DNA from: Candidatus Heimdallarchaeota archaeon
GTDB lineage: Archaea > Asgardarchaeota > Heimdallarchaeia > Heimdallarchaeales > Kariarchaeaceae
DNA length: 26,069 nucleotides
NCBI GenBank assembly: GCA_021399405.1
Contig: JAAFKL010000179.1
Coordinates: 1 to 26,069, forward strand
Direction of reading: 5' to 3'
How positions within the stretch are numbered: the first letter of the stretch is position 1; every line of letters begins with the position of its first letter. Shown here one piece after another: positions 1-7,997 of this stretch. The translations under genes were made by a program, and so were the position numbers. The notes under the pieces were generated by a model. It searched no databases. It was not told the DNA's origin and saw only the letters and a list, made by a program, of their open reading frames with translations.

Positions 1-830
1 AGTAACTCATCAGTGACTGATGCCACAGCTTCTTTGATTTTTCCTTTTTTCCATAAATTCATTATTATATCTGCCTCTTCTTCGAATCCAACCCGTTTTA
101 ACATTGAGTTATAGTAGGTCCCCATTCCACCAAAATAATAGGCAAGGTGATTTCTAAGTAAATTCATCTCTTCTTTCTCATCTCCTGCAATTGATAGGAC
201 AAATGGTGTAATTGCGAATTCTGATTTATCTGCTGGAACTAAGGATTTTACTTTTTCAACTTCTTCTTTGAAAGCAGTAATAGGCATTATCACTGGAATC
301 CACCCATCTGCAATATTTGCTGTCAACTCTATATTTTTTGGTCCCAATGCAGCAATATGAATGGGAATCTCTTTTCGTATATTTTTTATGGATATACTAA
401 AACTCCTGAGATTCCCGAGTTGAGAAGTCTCGTGGTTCAGTCTTTTTCCATTTAGGAGCGTTCGAAGTATTTCAACATATTCTTTAGTTCTGGTCATTGG
501 CTTTGCAAATTTCATTCCATGTAGATTTTCAATCACAGCAGGTCCACTCAATCCAAGGCCGAGGGTGAATCTTCCTCTAGACATCTCATCTATTGATGCC
601 ACAGTCATTGCCATGGTTGCAGCTGTTCTACTAAAAATGTTCACAATCCCTGTTGCTAATTCAACCTTATTGGTTACTTGGGATAGCACTGAAATCAACG
701 AGAACGCGTCATGCCCCCATATCTCGGGTACAGATATCTGTGAATAACCCAATTGATCCACCAAAGGTGCCATTTTTATCAGATCGTGAGCAGGGAGGTA
801 ATCCGAACTCAAAACTATTCCTAAATCCAT
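1..830 (-). CDS. LLM-class F420-dependent oxidoreductase, 3' end outside window
   Basis: The minus-strand frame opens with ATG at 830 (MDLGIVLSSDYLPAHDLIKM) and stays open for 276 codons to the window edge, so the C-terminus is missing. The sequence has the luciferase-like monooxygenase (TIM-barrel) pattern: a stretch reading 'LSQVTNKVELATGIVNIFSR', then a conserved 'RGRFTLGLGLSGP' and later 'IPIHIAALGPKNIELTANIADGWIP'. In archaea this family is mostly coenzyme F420-dependent, for example methylene-H4MPT reductase (Mer) and F420-dependent alcohol or glucose-6-phosphate dehydrogenases. The substrate cannot be told from this fragment. A TATA-like stretch on the minus strand (about 850-862) lies about 27 nt before the ATG, fitting a leaderless transcript. 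It is divergent from the broken NUDIX gene to its right. The family is clear, the exact activity is not. Confidence 0.85.
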   Translation of the reverse strand, partial: MDLGIVLSSDYLPAHDLIKMAPLVDQLGYSQISVPEIWGHDAFSLISVLSQVTNKVELATGIVNIFSRTAATMAMTVASIDEMSRGRFTLGLGLSGPAVIENLHGMKFAKPMTRTKEYVEILRTLLNGKRLNHETSQLGNLRSFSISIKNIRKEIPIHIAALGPKNIELTANIADGWIPVIMPITAFKEEVEKVKSLVPADKSEFAITPFVLSIAGDEKEEMNLLRNHLAYYFGGMGTYYNSMLKRVGFEEEADIIMNLWKKGKIKEAVASVTDEL

Positions 831-931
831 AATATGTCAATTTTTTTGGCATGTTTAATTCTATCTAGATCCCAGTGTATTAGTATTAGTTTTGCAATAT
901 TTTAATTCCCTAGTACGTTCTATTTTTATTT

Positions 932-1377
932 GTGATAATGATTCTTCATAATATGGTACTTCAGGTGGTTGTTGGTGTCTCCATTCTATTGGAAAGAGAT
1001 GGTAAGATACTCATTGCAAAAAGAGCGGATGACAAAGACTATGGTCCTGGTTTGTGGGAAATACCAGCAGGTAGGGTTGAACAGGGTGAAGATCTCTGCA
1101 GGGGATTGTTCGAGAGGCTGACGAAGAGCTTAAAATTGAGGTTACCAATGCCATTCTATTTGATGTCTATACATTTTAAAAGATAAATCATCCAATGATT
1201 CTTCTGAGTTACTATTGTGAGTATAAAGGAGAGCCACAGATGAGCACGGAACACTCAGAGTTGAGATGGGATGATCCAAAAGAGGTGAAGAACTACTTTT
1301 CGTTTGACAGACAGGTTGAATCAATAGACAAGTTCCTTTTTCACAATAATTGCTTCAATAGTCAAAATTTCTCCTAA
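932..1377 (+). pseudogene. NUDIX hydrolase, broken by frameshift and in-frame stop
   Basis: Two reading frames must be joined to recover a NUDIX domain. The first (from GTG 932, or more likely ATG 953) gives a beta strand 'VVVGVSILLERDGKILIAKR' and the start of the NUDIX box, 'GRVEQGED'. The box goes on as 'QGIVREADEELKIEV' in the other frame. The spacing G-x5-E-x7-RE-x2-EE becomes exact if one base of a Leu codon was lost near 1094-1096. After 'FDVYTF' there is an in-frame TAA (1177-1179), and the same frame then continues through 'HPMILLSYYCEYKGEP' and 'TEHSELRWDDPKEV' to a normal TAA at 1375-1377. That tail resembles ADP-ribose pyrophosphatase/MutT-like enzymes. A T-rich box near 920-928 lies about 29 nt before ATG 953. 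Either the gene is decayed, or the assembly holds two errors. An intact enzyme would hydrolyse a nucleoside diphosphate linked to another moiety. Confidence 0.75.
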
Positions 1378-1681
1378 AACATTTTACATTTCACCCCTGA
1401 GATGCACTTGGATTTCAAGTATGGTCAAGGCTCTGCCACTATCATTTATCTATTATAACTACATCTTGCATTTAGAAGGCATGAAATTACAAAATTTAAT
1501 TTATAGACACGATTAATTTATTATTTTACCAAGTTATTGAAAAAATAATTATTTAAACAATTAAATAGAAAAATCATTGAGATAAACTATAATTTCAAAT
1601 TTCAGAACTCAATCATACATTTTACTTGAAATTCATCCTATGTGATTTTAACTAATTTTTACTTTAGAATTACTATTGTAC
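1378..1681. other. Intergenic, no gene seen
   Basis: This AT-rich stretch of about 300 nt lies between the broken NUDIX gene and the surface-protein genes. I see no tRNA-like T-loop, no long open frame and no strong inverted repeat. Its right end leads into the TATA-like promoter of the next gene. Confidence 0.5.
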
Positions 1682-1689
1682 TTAATATA
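1682..1689 (+). promoter_or_regulatory. TATA-like box before the repeat-bearing surface protein
   Basis: The sequence TTAATATA is centred about 26 nt before the ATG at 1712. This suits a leaderless archaeal transcript and favours that ATG over the in-frame one at 1694. Confidence 0.4.
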
Positions 1690-1711
1690 AGAGATGTATA
1701 TATTATTTAGC

Positions 1712-2830
1712 ATGAGAAAAATCACTATTTCTATTATGATCACTATATCTGCACTAATCATTAGTGCTGGTTTAGTCACTGGTAGTTCAGTTATTGATGC
1801 AGAGTATTTTCTGGATCAAGTACCTGAACCACCTATCGCAGAGCCAGGAATCCCTGTAAATGTTACATTGGGTTCACCGGTTGCTGTTGCGGGTAATGAA
1901 AGCGTTATCCTAGTAACACCCACAGGAATTTCAATTAATGTGGTACCTTCTGAAAGTGTTGAAATTACGATAGATGAATCAAGCACTAATACGTTGGGTG
2001 CAATTCCAACTGGCCTGCTTTCTATTGGAATATATTTGTCCATTGAAATGAATGAAACCGATGTAGAAGTTGATGCAACTATTAGTTTACCATATGATGA
2101 TAGTATGGTAGAAGGTTTGGATGAAAATTCTTTGGAGTTCAGATTTTATAATGAATTAACAGAGAATTGGGAGGCAGTTCCATCATCTGTTGATCTTGAA
2201 AATAAAATAGTGTATGGAAACACCACTCATTTCAGTTCCTGGACTGTTACTGGTACCGATCAAGCTGGAGATCATGGACCACCTCAAGCACTTCCTGGTG
2301 TCCCATTTGATATTACACCTGGAACTCCCATTGCAGTGGTTGGTAATACATCAGTTGAATTAGTAACTCCAAATGGGATATCTGTATCAATTATTCCTGG
2401 TGAAAGTGTTGAAATAACAATTGAAGAATTTACCGAAAACACAGCAGGTGCATTACCAAGTGGAAAATTATCCCTTGGTTTATACTTATCTATTGAAATG
2501 AATGAAACTGATGTTGATATATCTGCAACTCTTAGTCTACCCTTCACAGATGCAGATATTGCTAATTTAGATATTAATAGTTTAGAATTTCGATTTTATA
2601 ATGAATTAACACAAAACTGGGAAGCAGTTCCATCTACAGTAGATCTAGAAAACAAAGTAGTTTTAGGAAATACAGATCATTTCAGTTTATGGACCATAAC
2701 AGGTGACGAAGCAATTGCAGATGGTGAAATTGTTGAGGATACCAGTGCTGAAAGCGCACTCGGGATTAATATGCTCTTCTTAGGTGTTATTTCATTAGTT
2801 GCTATAGTTACCATAAGAAAGAAAAAATAA
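1712..2830 (+). CDS. Surface protein with two tandem ZU5-like HFS modules and C-terminal membrane anchor
   Basis: The preferred start at 1712 gives a clean signal peptide (MRKITISIMITISALIISAG); an in-frame ATG at 1694 adds six residues. Numbered from 1694, the protein has two copies of one beta-rich module at residues about 51-187 and 201-337, with a period of exactly 150 residues. Each copy ends in 'LEFRFYNELT.NWEAVPS', then 'VDLENK.V.GNT.HFS.W'. A short acidic linker, a membrane helix (about 357-373) and a basic tail (RKKK) follow, so the protein should be anchored with its modules outside. The His-Phe-Ser-x-Trp ends resemble the autoproteolytic HF|S site of ZU5 domains such as those of PIDD. 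I infer the ZU5 relation from this motif and the predicted beta content, not from a search. Many Asn-x-Ser/Thr sequons suggest N-glycosylation. The specific function is unknown. Confidence 0.8.
   Translation: MRKITISIMITISALIISAGLVTGSSVIDAEYFLDQVPEPPIAEPGIPVNVTLGSPVAVAGNESVILVTPTGISINVVPSESVEITIDESSTNTLGAIPTGLLSIGIYLSIEMNETDVEVDATISLPYDDSMVEGLDENSLEFRFYNELTENWEAVPSSVDLENKIVYGNTTHFSSWTVTGTDQAGDHGPPQALPGVPFDITPGTPIAVVGNTSVELVTPNGISVSIIPGESVEITIEEFTENTAGALPSGKLSLGLYLSIEMNETDVDISATLSLPFTDADIANLDINSLEFRFYNELTQNWEAVPSTVDLENKVVLGNTDHFSLWTITGDEAIADGEIVEDTSAESALGINMLFLGVISLVAIVTIRKKK
1844..2704 (+). repeat. Tandem coding repeat, 450-bp period, two copies
   Basis: Copies at about 1844-2254 and 2294-2704 encode the two 137-residue modules of the surface protein. 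Identity is high in the second half, where 'EFRFYNELT' and 'NWEAVPS' are shared, and lower in the first half. The HFS motifs lie exactly 150 codons apart, so the duplication has suffered no indel since it arose, or indels are selected against. Confidence 0.8.
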
Positions 2831-2928
2831 AATTTAAATGTTTCTAACATTTATTTTAACATCAATTATTTCTTAACACAAAGAAAAAATAAAGAGCATG
2901 AAAAAGTAAAAGCTGAGGTTTTTATTTC

Positions 2929-4257
2929 ATGAAACAAAATATGAAAAAAATTGTATTATTAATATTATTACTTGGTCTTGTCTATTCTAACAGTACTTTT
3001 ACTACCCTAGGATCAGTTAATGGCCATGATGAAGATATTACTGTTTCACAAGTTGACTCTAAGATAATCAATTTTGGGCATATCCCACTATTTCCCATAC
3101 CAGATCAAAATATAACGGTGTTTATAAGTTTAAATTTTCAACCACCCGAATTTACCAATCTCACTCTTATATACAAAATAAACCAATCAGAAGAAATTAG
3201 AGTTGAGATGATCACAAAATCTAGCAATCAATTTGAGTTTAACATATCAGGTCAGAGTATTAATTCCTCAATTTTATATAAAATTGAATATTATGTAAAT
3301 AATAAAATTGTTGATCTAAAACCATTAAACGGGTTTGTGGAAATTATAATAAATCTTGATCCATCGAATGCTAATATCACAATTATTTCAGGGCAACGAA
3401 TATCATTAAATCCATCACTATACACAATAAATGATGAATTTAATCTAATAGAGATGCAAATAAATATCACTAGCCCTGTTGAATTATTCTTTAACATTAC
3501 TGATAGAACGAAAATTGAAGATATAGCAGGTTACATACCCCTATCAGAAAAAGTAAACATTGAGTTAAATGATAGTAATGCTTTAGAATCAGCAACACTA
3601 ATAATTAACTATGACCAGTCATTAATAAATGAATTTGGGGTGACAGAATCTACAATGAATTTACTTACTCGTGAAAGTAAATTAAATTCTTGGACTGAAC
3701 ATCCGATTATAATTGATGAGACGAGTAATCAAATTATAGCTAATGTCTCTCATTTTTCAGAATGGGTTGTTACATCTCAAAACTCTATTTTGAGATTACT
3801 TTCTATTGATAACATTGATGAAATTAAATTGAACTTTCAAAATCACATACGTTTAATTGGATCTAATGTGGGGAATATAAGAGCAGATAATGTTACAGTA
3901 AAAATATTTTTACCATCTGGTTTATTATTGAATAACGAGACATCTACATATACAATCAACCATTTATATCCATTAGAAAATATCACTGTGGTATGGAGTT
4001 TTTATGCTGATATGCCTGGAATTTATACAATTATATTACTGCTGGAATCCAGTAATGCAGAAAACGATATTGGTGATTTTCAAACAGAGATATCGAATTT
4101 AGATAACACAGATGATGAATCAATTACAAATAATTCAGATACTACTGATCAATCGAAGATAAATTCATATTTTAATCTAGAAATGTCTTTAAGTGTTATA
4201 TTTATCTTATTTATTTGGAAAAGGAATAAAAGAAAAGAATTGAAAAAAATATATTAA
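2929..4257 (+). CDS. Membrane-anchored surface protein with Ig-like, HFS and CARDB-like domains
   Basis: ATG 2929 gives a signal peptide (MKQNMKKIVLLILLLGLVYS); the ATG at 2941 would also work. GAGG at 2915-2918, 10 nt before 2929, is a reasonable ribosome binding site. Residues about 45-142 look like an Ig-like beta sandwich. Residues about 150-282 resemble the module of the preceding gene and end in 'IIANVSHFSEWVVTS', a third HFS-x-W motif (residues 275-277). Residues about 300-390 contain 'GSNVGNIRADNVTVKIFLPS', a pattern typical of CARDB-type adhesion domains. An Asn/Asp/Ser-rich linker, a membrane helix (about 415-430) and a basic tail (KRNKRKELKK) end the protein. It carries many N-glycosylation sequons. 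It lies 98 nt after the previous gene and 4 nt before the next, so co-transcription at least with the next gene is likely. The role is unknown, probably in the cell envelope. Confidence 0.75.
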   Translation: MKQNMKKIVLLILLLGLVYSNSTFTTLGSVNGHDEDITVSQVDSKIINFGHIPLFPIPDQNITVFISLNFQPPEFTNLTLIYKINQSEEIRVEMITKSSNQFEFNISGQSINSSILYKIEYYVNNKIVDLKPLNGFVEIIINLDPSNANITIISGQRISLNPSLYTINDEFNLIEMQINITSPVELFFNITDRTKIEDIAGYIPLSEKVNIELNDSNALESATLIINYDQSLINEFGVTESTMNLLTRESKLNSWTEHPIIIDETSNQIIANVSHFSEWVVTSQNSILRLLSIDNIDEIKLNFQNHIRLIGSNVGNIRADNVTVKIFLPSGLLLNNETSTYTINHLYPLENITVVWSFYADMPGIYTIILLLESSNAENDIGDFQTEISNLDNTDDESITNNSDTTDQSKINSYFNLEMSLSVIFILFIWKRNKRKELKKIY

Positions 4258-4261
4258 AGAG

Positions 4262-5377
4262 ATGAAAATAATGAATTTAACGATTAATAAATGGAATAAA
4301 TATTATTCCGTGTTTCTGTTAATTATATTCATTTTCACCCTTACAAAACCTGTTACTTCTATTAATCCAACATTAACACTTAGTCAAAATAGTTTACATA
4401 TTGAAGTATTAGAAGTTAGTAACGATATTGCTCTCATAAATAATTCCTCTGATCTATGGAATGAGATAATAAAAGTCAAATTATTAGAAAATTATACTGC
4501 GTCAAAAACAATTAACATAATATTCCAAGAAATAATAAATATAGAAGCTGTACATATAAATGGCACCCCGTCACCTAATCGGGTAATTTATAATAATGAA
4601 AGATCAGAAATTACTATAACTCCAATCATCGAAATAAAAGAAAATGATATATTGTTCATTGAATTACAAGGGACTTTCGTTGCAGATTTAGAACAAATAG
4701 AGGACGAAAGATGGTTATTTAGTTATAGGTGGGGAAATAATTATTACATCCCAAAAATGAGCCTATCAATTGTTTTGCCTGAATTTAGTATTCTTTCTGG
4801 AAATGAAAATTTGTTGGATGTATTTCCTAGTGGTTATAATTTTAGTTCAAATGGAAAAAATATAATCATAACTTGGGATAATTTGGTACGATCTGAACCA
4901 TCCGAAACCAATACAATCATTATAAAAATGGAATATTATCTGGACTTAAATCAATCTGAATTAAATAGTAGTACAGCTTTTAACACAGTTAATTTTCTTC
5001 AGGGCATGATTAGTATTTTATTAATAATAATCTTATTAATAGTATTATTAATACAATTTTCAAAGTTATCTATAAAACAATTTACTAATAATGTGAAATA
5101 TATTTTTAAAAATTCTCAAGGGGAAGAAAATGTTTCAGCAACAAAAATTAAAACAACAATTATTCCGGTCATACTTAAGCCACAGCTTAAAGATATATTA
5201 TTGCTAATTCAAGAAAATGGAGGGATGATGAATCAAAATGATCTTGTTTTGCAATCTGGATTTAGTAAATCAAGAATAAGCCTTTATTTAAAAGAATTAG
5301 ATGAGTTAGAATTAATATCCAAAGAAAAACAAGGTAGGGAAAAATTGGTTTATCTTAAGGTTGATATCAAAACATAA
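4262..5377 (+). CDS. Membrane-spanning regulator: external beta domain, one TM helix, internal winged helix
   Basis: The protein has an N-terminal signal or anchor (residues about 15-33, 'YYSVFLLIIFIFTLTKPVTS'), a beta-rich external part (about 35-230) with several Asn-x-Ser/Thr sequons, one strong membrane helix (about 248-267), a basic linker, and a C-terminal winged helix-turn-helix (about 305-371). The helix-turn-helix is seen in 'DILLLIQENGGMMNQNDLVL' followed by 'SGFSKSRISLYLKELDELEL', with a wing at 'KEKQGREKLVYLKV'. This is a membrane-bound one-component regulator: an outside signal would be passed to DNA binding inside. Similar outside-TM-wHTH proteins of unknown function occur in other archaea. 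The start is 4 nt after the stop of the surface-protein gene, so the two are probably one operon and the neighbour may be partner or target. The topology is well supported, the signal and target genes are not known. Confidence 0.75.
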   Translation: MKIMNLTINKWNKYYSVFLLIIFIFTLTKPVTSINPTLTLSQNSLHIEVLEVSNDIALINNSSDLWNEIIKVKLLENYTASKTINIIFQEIINIEAVHINGTPSPNRVIYNNERSEITITPIIEIKENDILFIELQGTFVADLEQIEDERWLFSYRWGNNYYIPKMSLSIVLPEFSILSGNENLLDVFPSGYNFSSNGKNIIITWDNLVRSEPSETNTIIIKMEYYLDLNQSELNSSTAFNTVNFLQGMISILLIIILLIVLLIQFSKLSIKQFTNNVKYIFKNSQGEENVSATKIKTTIIPVILKPQLKDILLLIQENGGMMNQNDLVLQSGFSKSRISLYLKELDELELISKEKQGREKLVYLKVDIKT

Positions 5378-5784
5378 ATGAGGGTAAATCTCATATTCTT
5401 TCGCTTTTTACATTTTCAATTTTGCTGAAATTTGAGTTACAATGGTACACTGCAAGTATTTGTAAATTCCAACTTTTATTATAAATCAATAAAAAAAGGT
5501 AAATAGTACTCATTATCCTATTTTGTGATAGAATATGAGATACTAATTAATTTGAGATATGGACTAATAACTTCTCAGAAGTGTTTTCTATTAGCTGAAA
5601 CCTGTAATGGATTAAGTTTAATAATTTCAGAAAAATATTAAGATTTTACAGTTAAAAGCTTTGTATACCAAAGTATAATCATTAATTTATATTGTTTAGA
5701 ATTGTTCTTTATGTAGGTGTTTGCACATAGTATGCGTAATGTTAAATGAAAAGAAACTATTTGTGAAAATTAATTTGGCATTTT
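5378..5784. other. Intergenic between convergent genes
   Basis: About 400 nt lie between the stop of the wHTH regulator gene and the stop of the pilin-like gene. There is a T5 run at about 5406-5410 that could end the plus-strand transcript. A short near-palindrome sits at 5570-5582 (ACTTCTCAGAAGT, 6-bp arms). I see no gene here. Confidence 0.45.
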
Positions 5785-7620
5785 TTAATAAGTGGCTGCT
5801 TTAGAAGTCTCCCCAAAGGCATCATCAGTTGTAAACCATTCAAACTTGCCAATAAAGGCGAAATCTGTCCAATTCAGGTTACCAAAGCCAACCTTGTTGT
5901 CCAAGTATCCATTGTCTGGAATAAAAATGGTAATCTGAGAACCTTTTGTGATTATTTGGTTGTAATATTGCCCAATATTTAGTACAATCAGTCCATTCAC
6001 TTCATCTATTGTAAAAGCTATTCCTCCAGGTATCACTGTACCTGCAACTGAGACAGATGCGGTGTAGTCAACATCTTTCCAACTAATGGTTGTGGGCATG
6101 ATTAATGTGAAATTGGCTGATCCTGCTCTAAGGCCTCCACTCTGTACGTTGGCTGTAATCACAAAACTTGGTTTTCCTTTCCATCCTCCATTATCAGTCT
6201 GAATAACAGATTCTATAACTATCTTGCCCTGAGAAAGTATAATTCTTTCAGGTTCTTGGAAGGCGTAGAAGAGCATGTTTCTCATAGCAGTTCTGGTATA
6301 AGTGGCAGTTCTATGGTCTAAAATAAGAGATGTAGAGATATGATTTCCAAGTGTCAAGTTGGCCTCTTTAAGTGCCAGAGATGATCCTGTGTGATTAAAT
6401 AGGGGAGTTTTAAATCCTAAAAATTTGAAATGGATCTCTATATGTGAACTACCCATTTGTGTCCCTATCCCTGGCGAGATATGTGCTGCATCATAACCAT
6501 GTTCGTCAATGTATGGCTCCTCTTTCACCCCACTCAATCCCACCAGTAAACTAGGGTAAGAACTATTGAACTCATAATAGTTATCGGTGACTATTAGTTT
6601 TGAACTCACATCGCCTATATTTGGGATTATACCTTGAATCTCTTCAGTGGCAGTAGCATTGATCTGTGTTCTGATATGTTCTACAGTACCTCCAAACAAC
6701 ATTGGTGTATTGGAGAGATGTACTGATCTGGCAAAAGTAGAAGCATCAACATGTATTGCCCATTCCGCAAATATTACCAACTGGTAATACTCGTTGAATG
6801 CAGTATAATTCAATCCTAAAAGATCATTTTGAGAAATATCATTCACAGAGTTAAATATAAACTGGATTTTATTAGATCCATTGGCTTTTTGCATCTCGGT
6901 TATCCAGTAATAAAGAGCAGATGTTGTATCTGCTGCATCTTGCCCGTGGTGAATGATGGAGACATTATATCTGACCCAATTGAATAAAATCTTTGATATC
7001 TCCTCTCTCTCTACAATTTGGTTCACAATGCCGGGTTGGGATCCCACCTTTAATTTGTAGGTAAAACTGGTATCATAGAATATTCTGGCAGTTTTCACTA
7101 AAGGGTCCTTTACACTAACAGTGTAGGTTGCATTTATGTCCTTAGATTGCTTATAACCCATAAAATTTCCATTTTCATTGTATACTTCTGCACCAATAGC
7201 TGAGTCGATTTCCCAAGAAACTATCTCATCAAGTTTCTCACCATAAACAAGAACATCAAAATCTATGACATAGATGTATGATGGATCATTCGGGCCAGCA
7301 TTGTAATTAACTGAAATTCTTAGACTTGTATAGTACTTTTTCGTTTCAGCTTCATAAATTGGCAGATTATAAGGGGATTTGGCTAATGAGATGCTTATAT
7401 CAAGATCGCCAGTGTTAGAAGATGAAGATAATGCGCCTAGTGTGGTATCACTGATATCAAGGGCTTGTGAACCGTCAATATTATTGAGTACGACAGTAAC
7501 TGCGGTTCCTCCTGCTATAGAAAGTACAACAAGTAACATACTTGCCATAACTGGACTAACTGCTCTTTTTGAAAAAATATGGTGTCCTTTTATCTTCATC
7601 TGCATACTAGTATTATACAT
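5785..7620 (-). CDS. Large pilin-like secreted protein with type III signal peptide
   Basis: The N-terminus carries the archaeal type IV pilin signature: a short basic leader ending 'FSKRAVSPVMASMLLVVLSI' (about residues 16-35), then a hydrophobic helix to about residue 45. Prepilin peptidase would cut near the KRA-VSPV junction, and the helix would pack into a filament core or anchor the protein. With 611 residues it is much longer than a usual pilin, so a minor pilin, tip adhesin or membrane-held binding protein is more likely. The rest is mostly beta-rich, but about residues 215-330 alternate strand and helix ('YNVSIIHHGQDAADTTSALY', 'YYQLVIFAEW', 'NTPMLFGGT'), suggesting a Rossmann-like or GATase-like domain. 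Starts at 7620, 7605 or 7599 are all possible; the last gives a 13-residue leader. Ten consecutive T lie directly before the 7620 ATG on the coding strand. No assembly ATPase or peptidase gene is in the window. Confidence 0.75.
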   Translation of the reverse strand: MYNTSMQMKIKGHHIFSKRAVSPVMASMLLVVLSIAGGTAVTVVLNNIDGSQALDISDTTLGALSSSSNTGDLDISISLAKSPYNLPIYEAETKKYYTSLRISVNYNAGPNDPSYIYVIDFDVLVYGEKLDEIVSWEIDSAIGAEVYNENGNFMGYKQSKDINATYTVSVKDPLVKTARIFYDTSFTYKLKVGSQPGIVNQIVEREEISKILFNWVRYNVSIIHHGQDAADTTSALYYWITEMQKANGSNKIQFIFNSVNDISQNDLLGLNYTAFNEYYQLVIFAEWAIHVDASTFARSVHLSNTPMLFGGTVEHIRTQINATATEEIQGIIPNIGDVSSKLIVTDNYYEFNSSYPSLLVGLSGVKEEPYIDEHGYDAAHISPGIGTQMGSSHIEIHFKFLGFKTPLFNHTGSSLALKEANLTLGNHISTSLILDHRTATYTRTAMRNMLFYAFQEPERIILSQGKIVIESVIQTDNGGWKGKPSFVITANVQSGGLRAGSANFTLIMPTTISWKDVDYTASVSVAGTVIPGGIAFTIDEVNGLIVLNIGQYYNQIITKGSQITIFIPDNGYLDNKVGFGNLNWTDFAFIGKFEWFTTDDAFGETSKAATY

Positions 7621-7972
7621 AAAAAAAAAATGTTCTGTAATAATAATAGTCGAAATTAGGCATAGAGTTCTACTAGATCTACTCTAAAATCTTGAAATCT
7701 CTGAATTTTAAGTTTCTGCGATGTAATGAAACAATGATCTCACACTGATCATCTCCACAGACTTTTATTATAATCCATAACTGGTAAAGAACAAAATTTA
7801 TTTATTGTTACTACTATTTAGGCATCTTGTAGGGAACAATAATAGATACAAATATTAATTTACCCGATGATACAAAACTAGGGCAATATTTGTAGATATT
7901 GAAGCTCAAGGATTCATTTTTCTGCAAAAATTTAAGTTAATAATTATGCCTGTTATCAGTACTCCCTTAATT
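7621..7972. other. Intergenic, no gene seen
   Basis: About 350 nt lie upstream of the pilin-like gene and downstream of the small paralog pair. A TATA-like TATTATTATT near 7640-7649 (minus-strand sense) is about 25 nt before ATG 7620. Nothing else is recognised. Confidence 0.45.
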
Positions 7973-7997
7973 CACCTATTTATTTTAAAAATAGGTG
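7973..7997. repeat. Perfect 9-bp inverted repeat over the stop codon of the small-protein gene
   Basis: CACCTATTT and AAATAGGTG are exact reverse complements separated by 7 nt. The loop holds the TAA stop (7985-7987) of the minus-strand gene, so the stem covers its last codons and 3' flank. No U-run follows on the minus-strand transcript, so a classical intrinsic terminator is doubtful; an RNA-end stabiliser or a protein site is possible. Confidence 0.5.

Noticed and set aside
60..100. TTCGAATCC as a tRNA T-loop
   Set aside because: It lies inside the oxidoreductase coding frame, and no cloverleaf can be formed around it.
565..747. Short plus-strand open frame at the left edge
   Set aside because: It lies antisense within the luciferase-like oxidoreductase gene, which has clear family motifs, and encodes no recognisable domain.
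5570..5582. Short palindrome ACTTCTCAGAAGT as an operator
   Set aside because: The arms are only 6 bp, it lies between two gene ends with no promoter nearby, and such repeats are expected by chance in AT-rich DNA.
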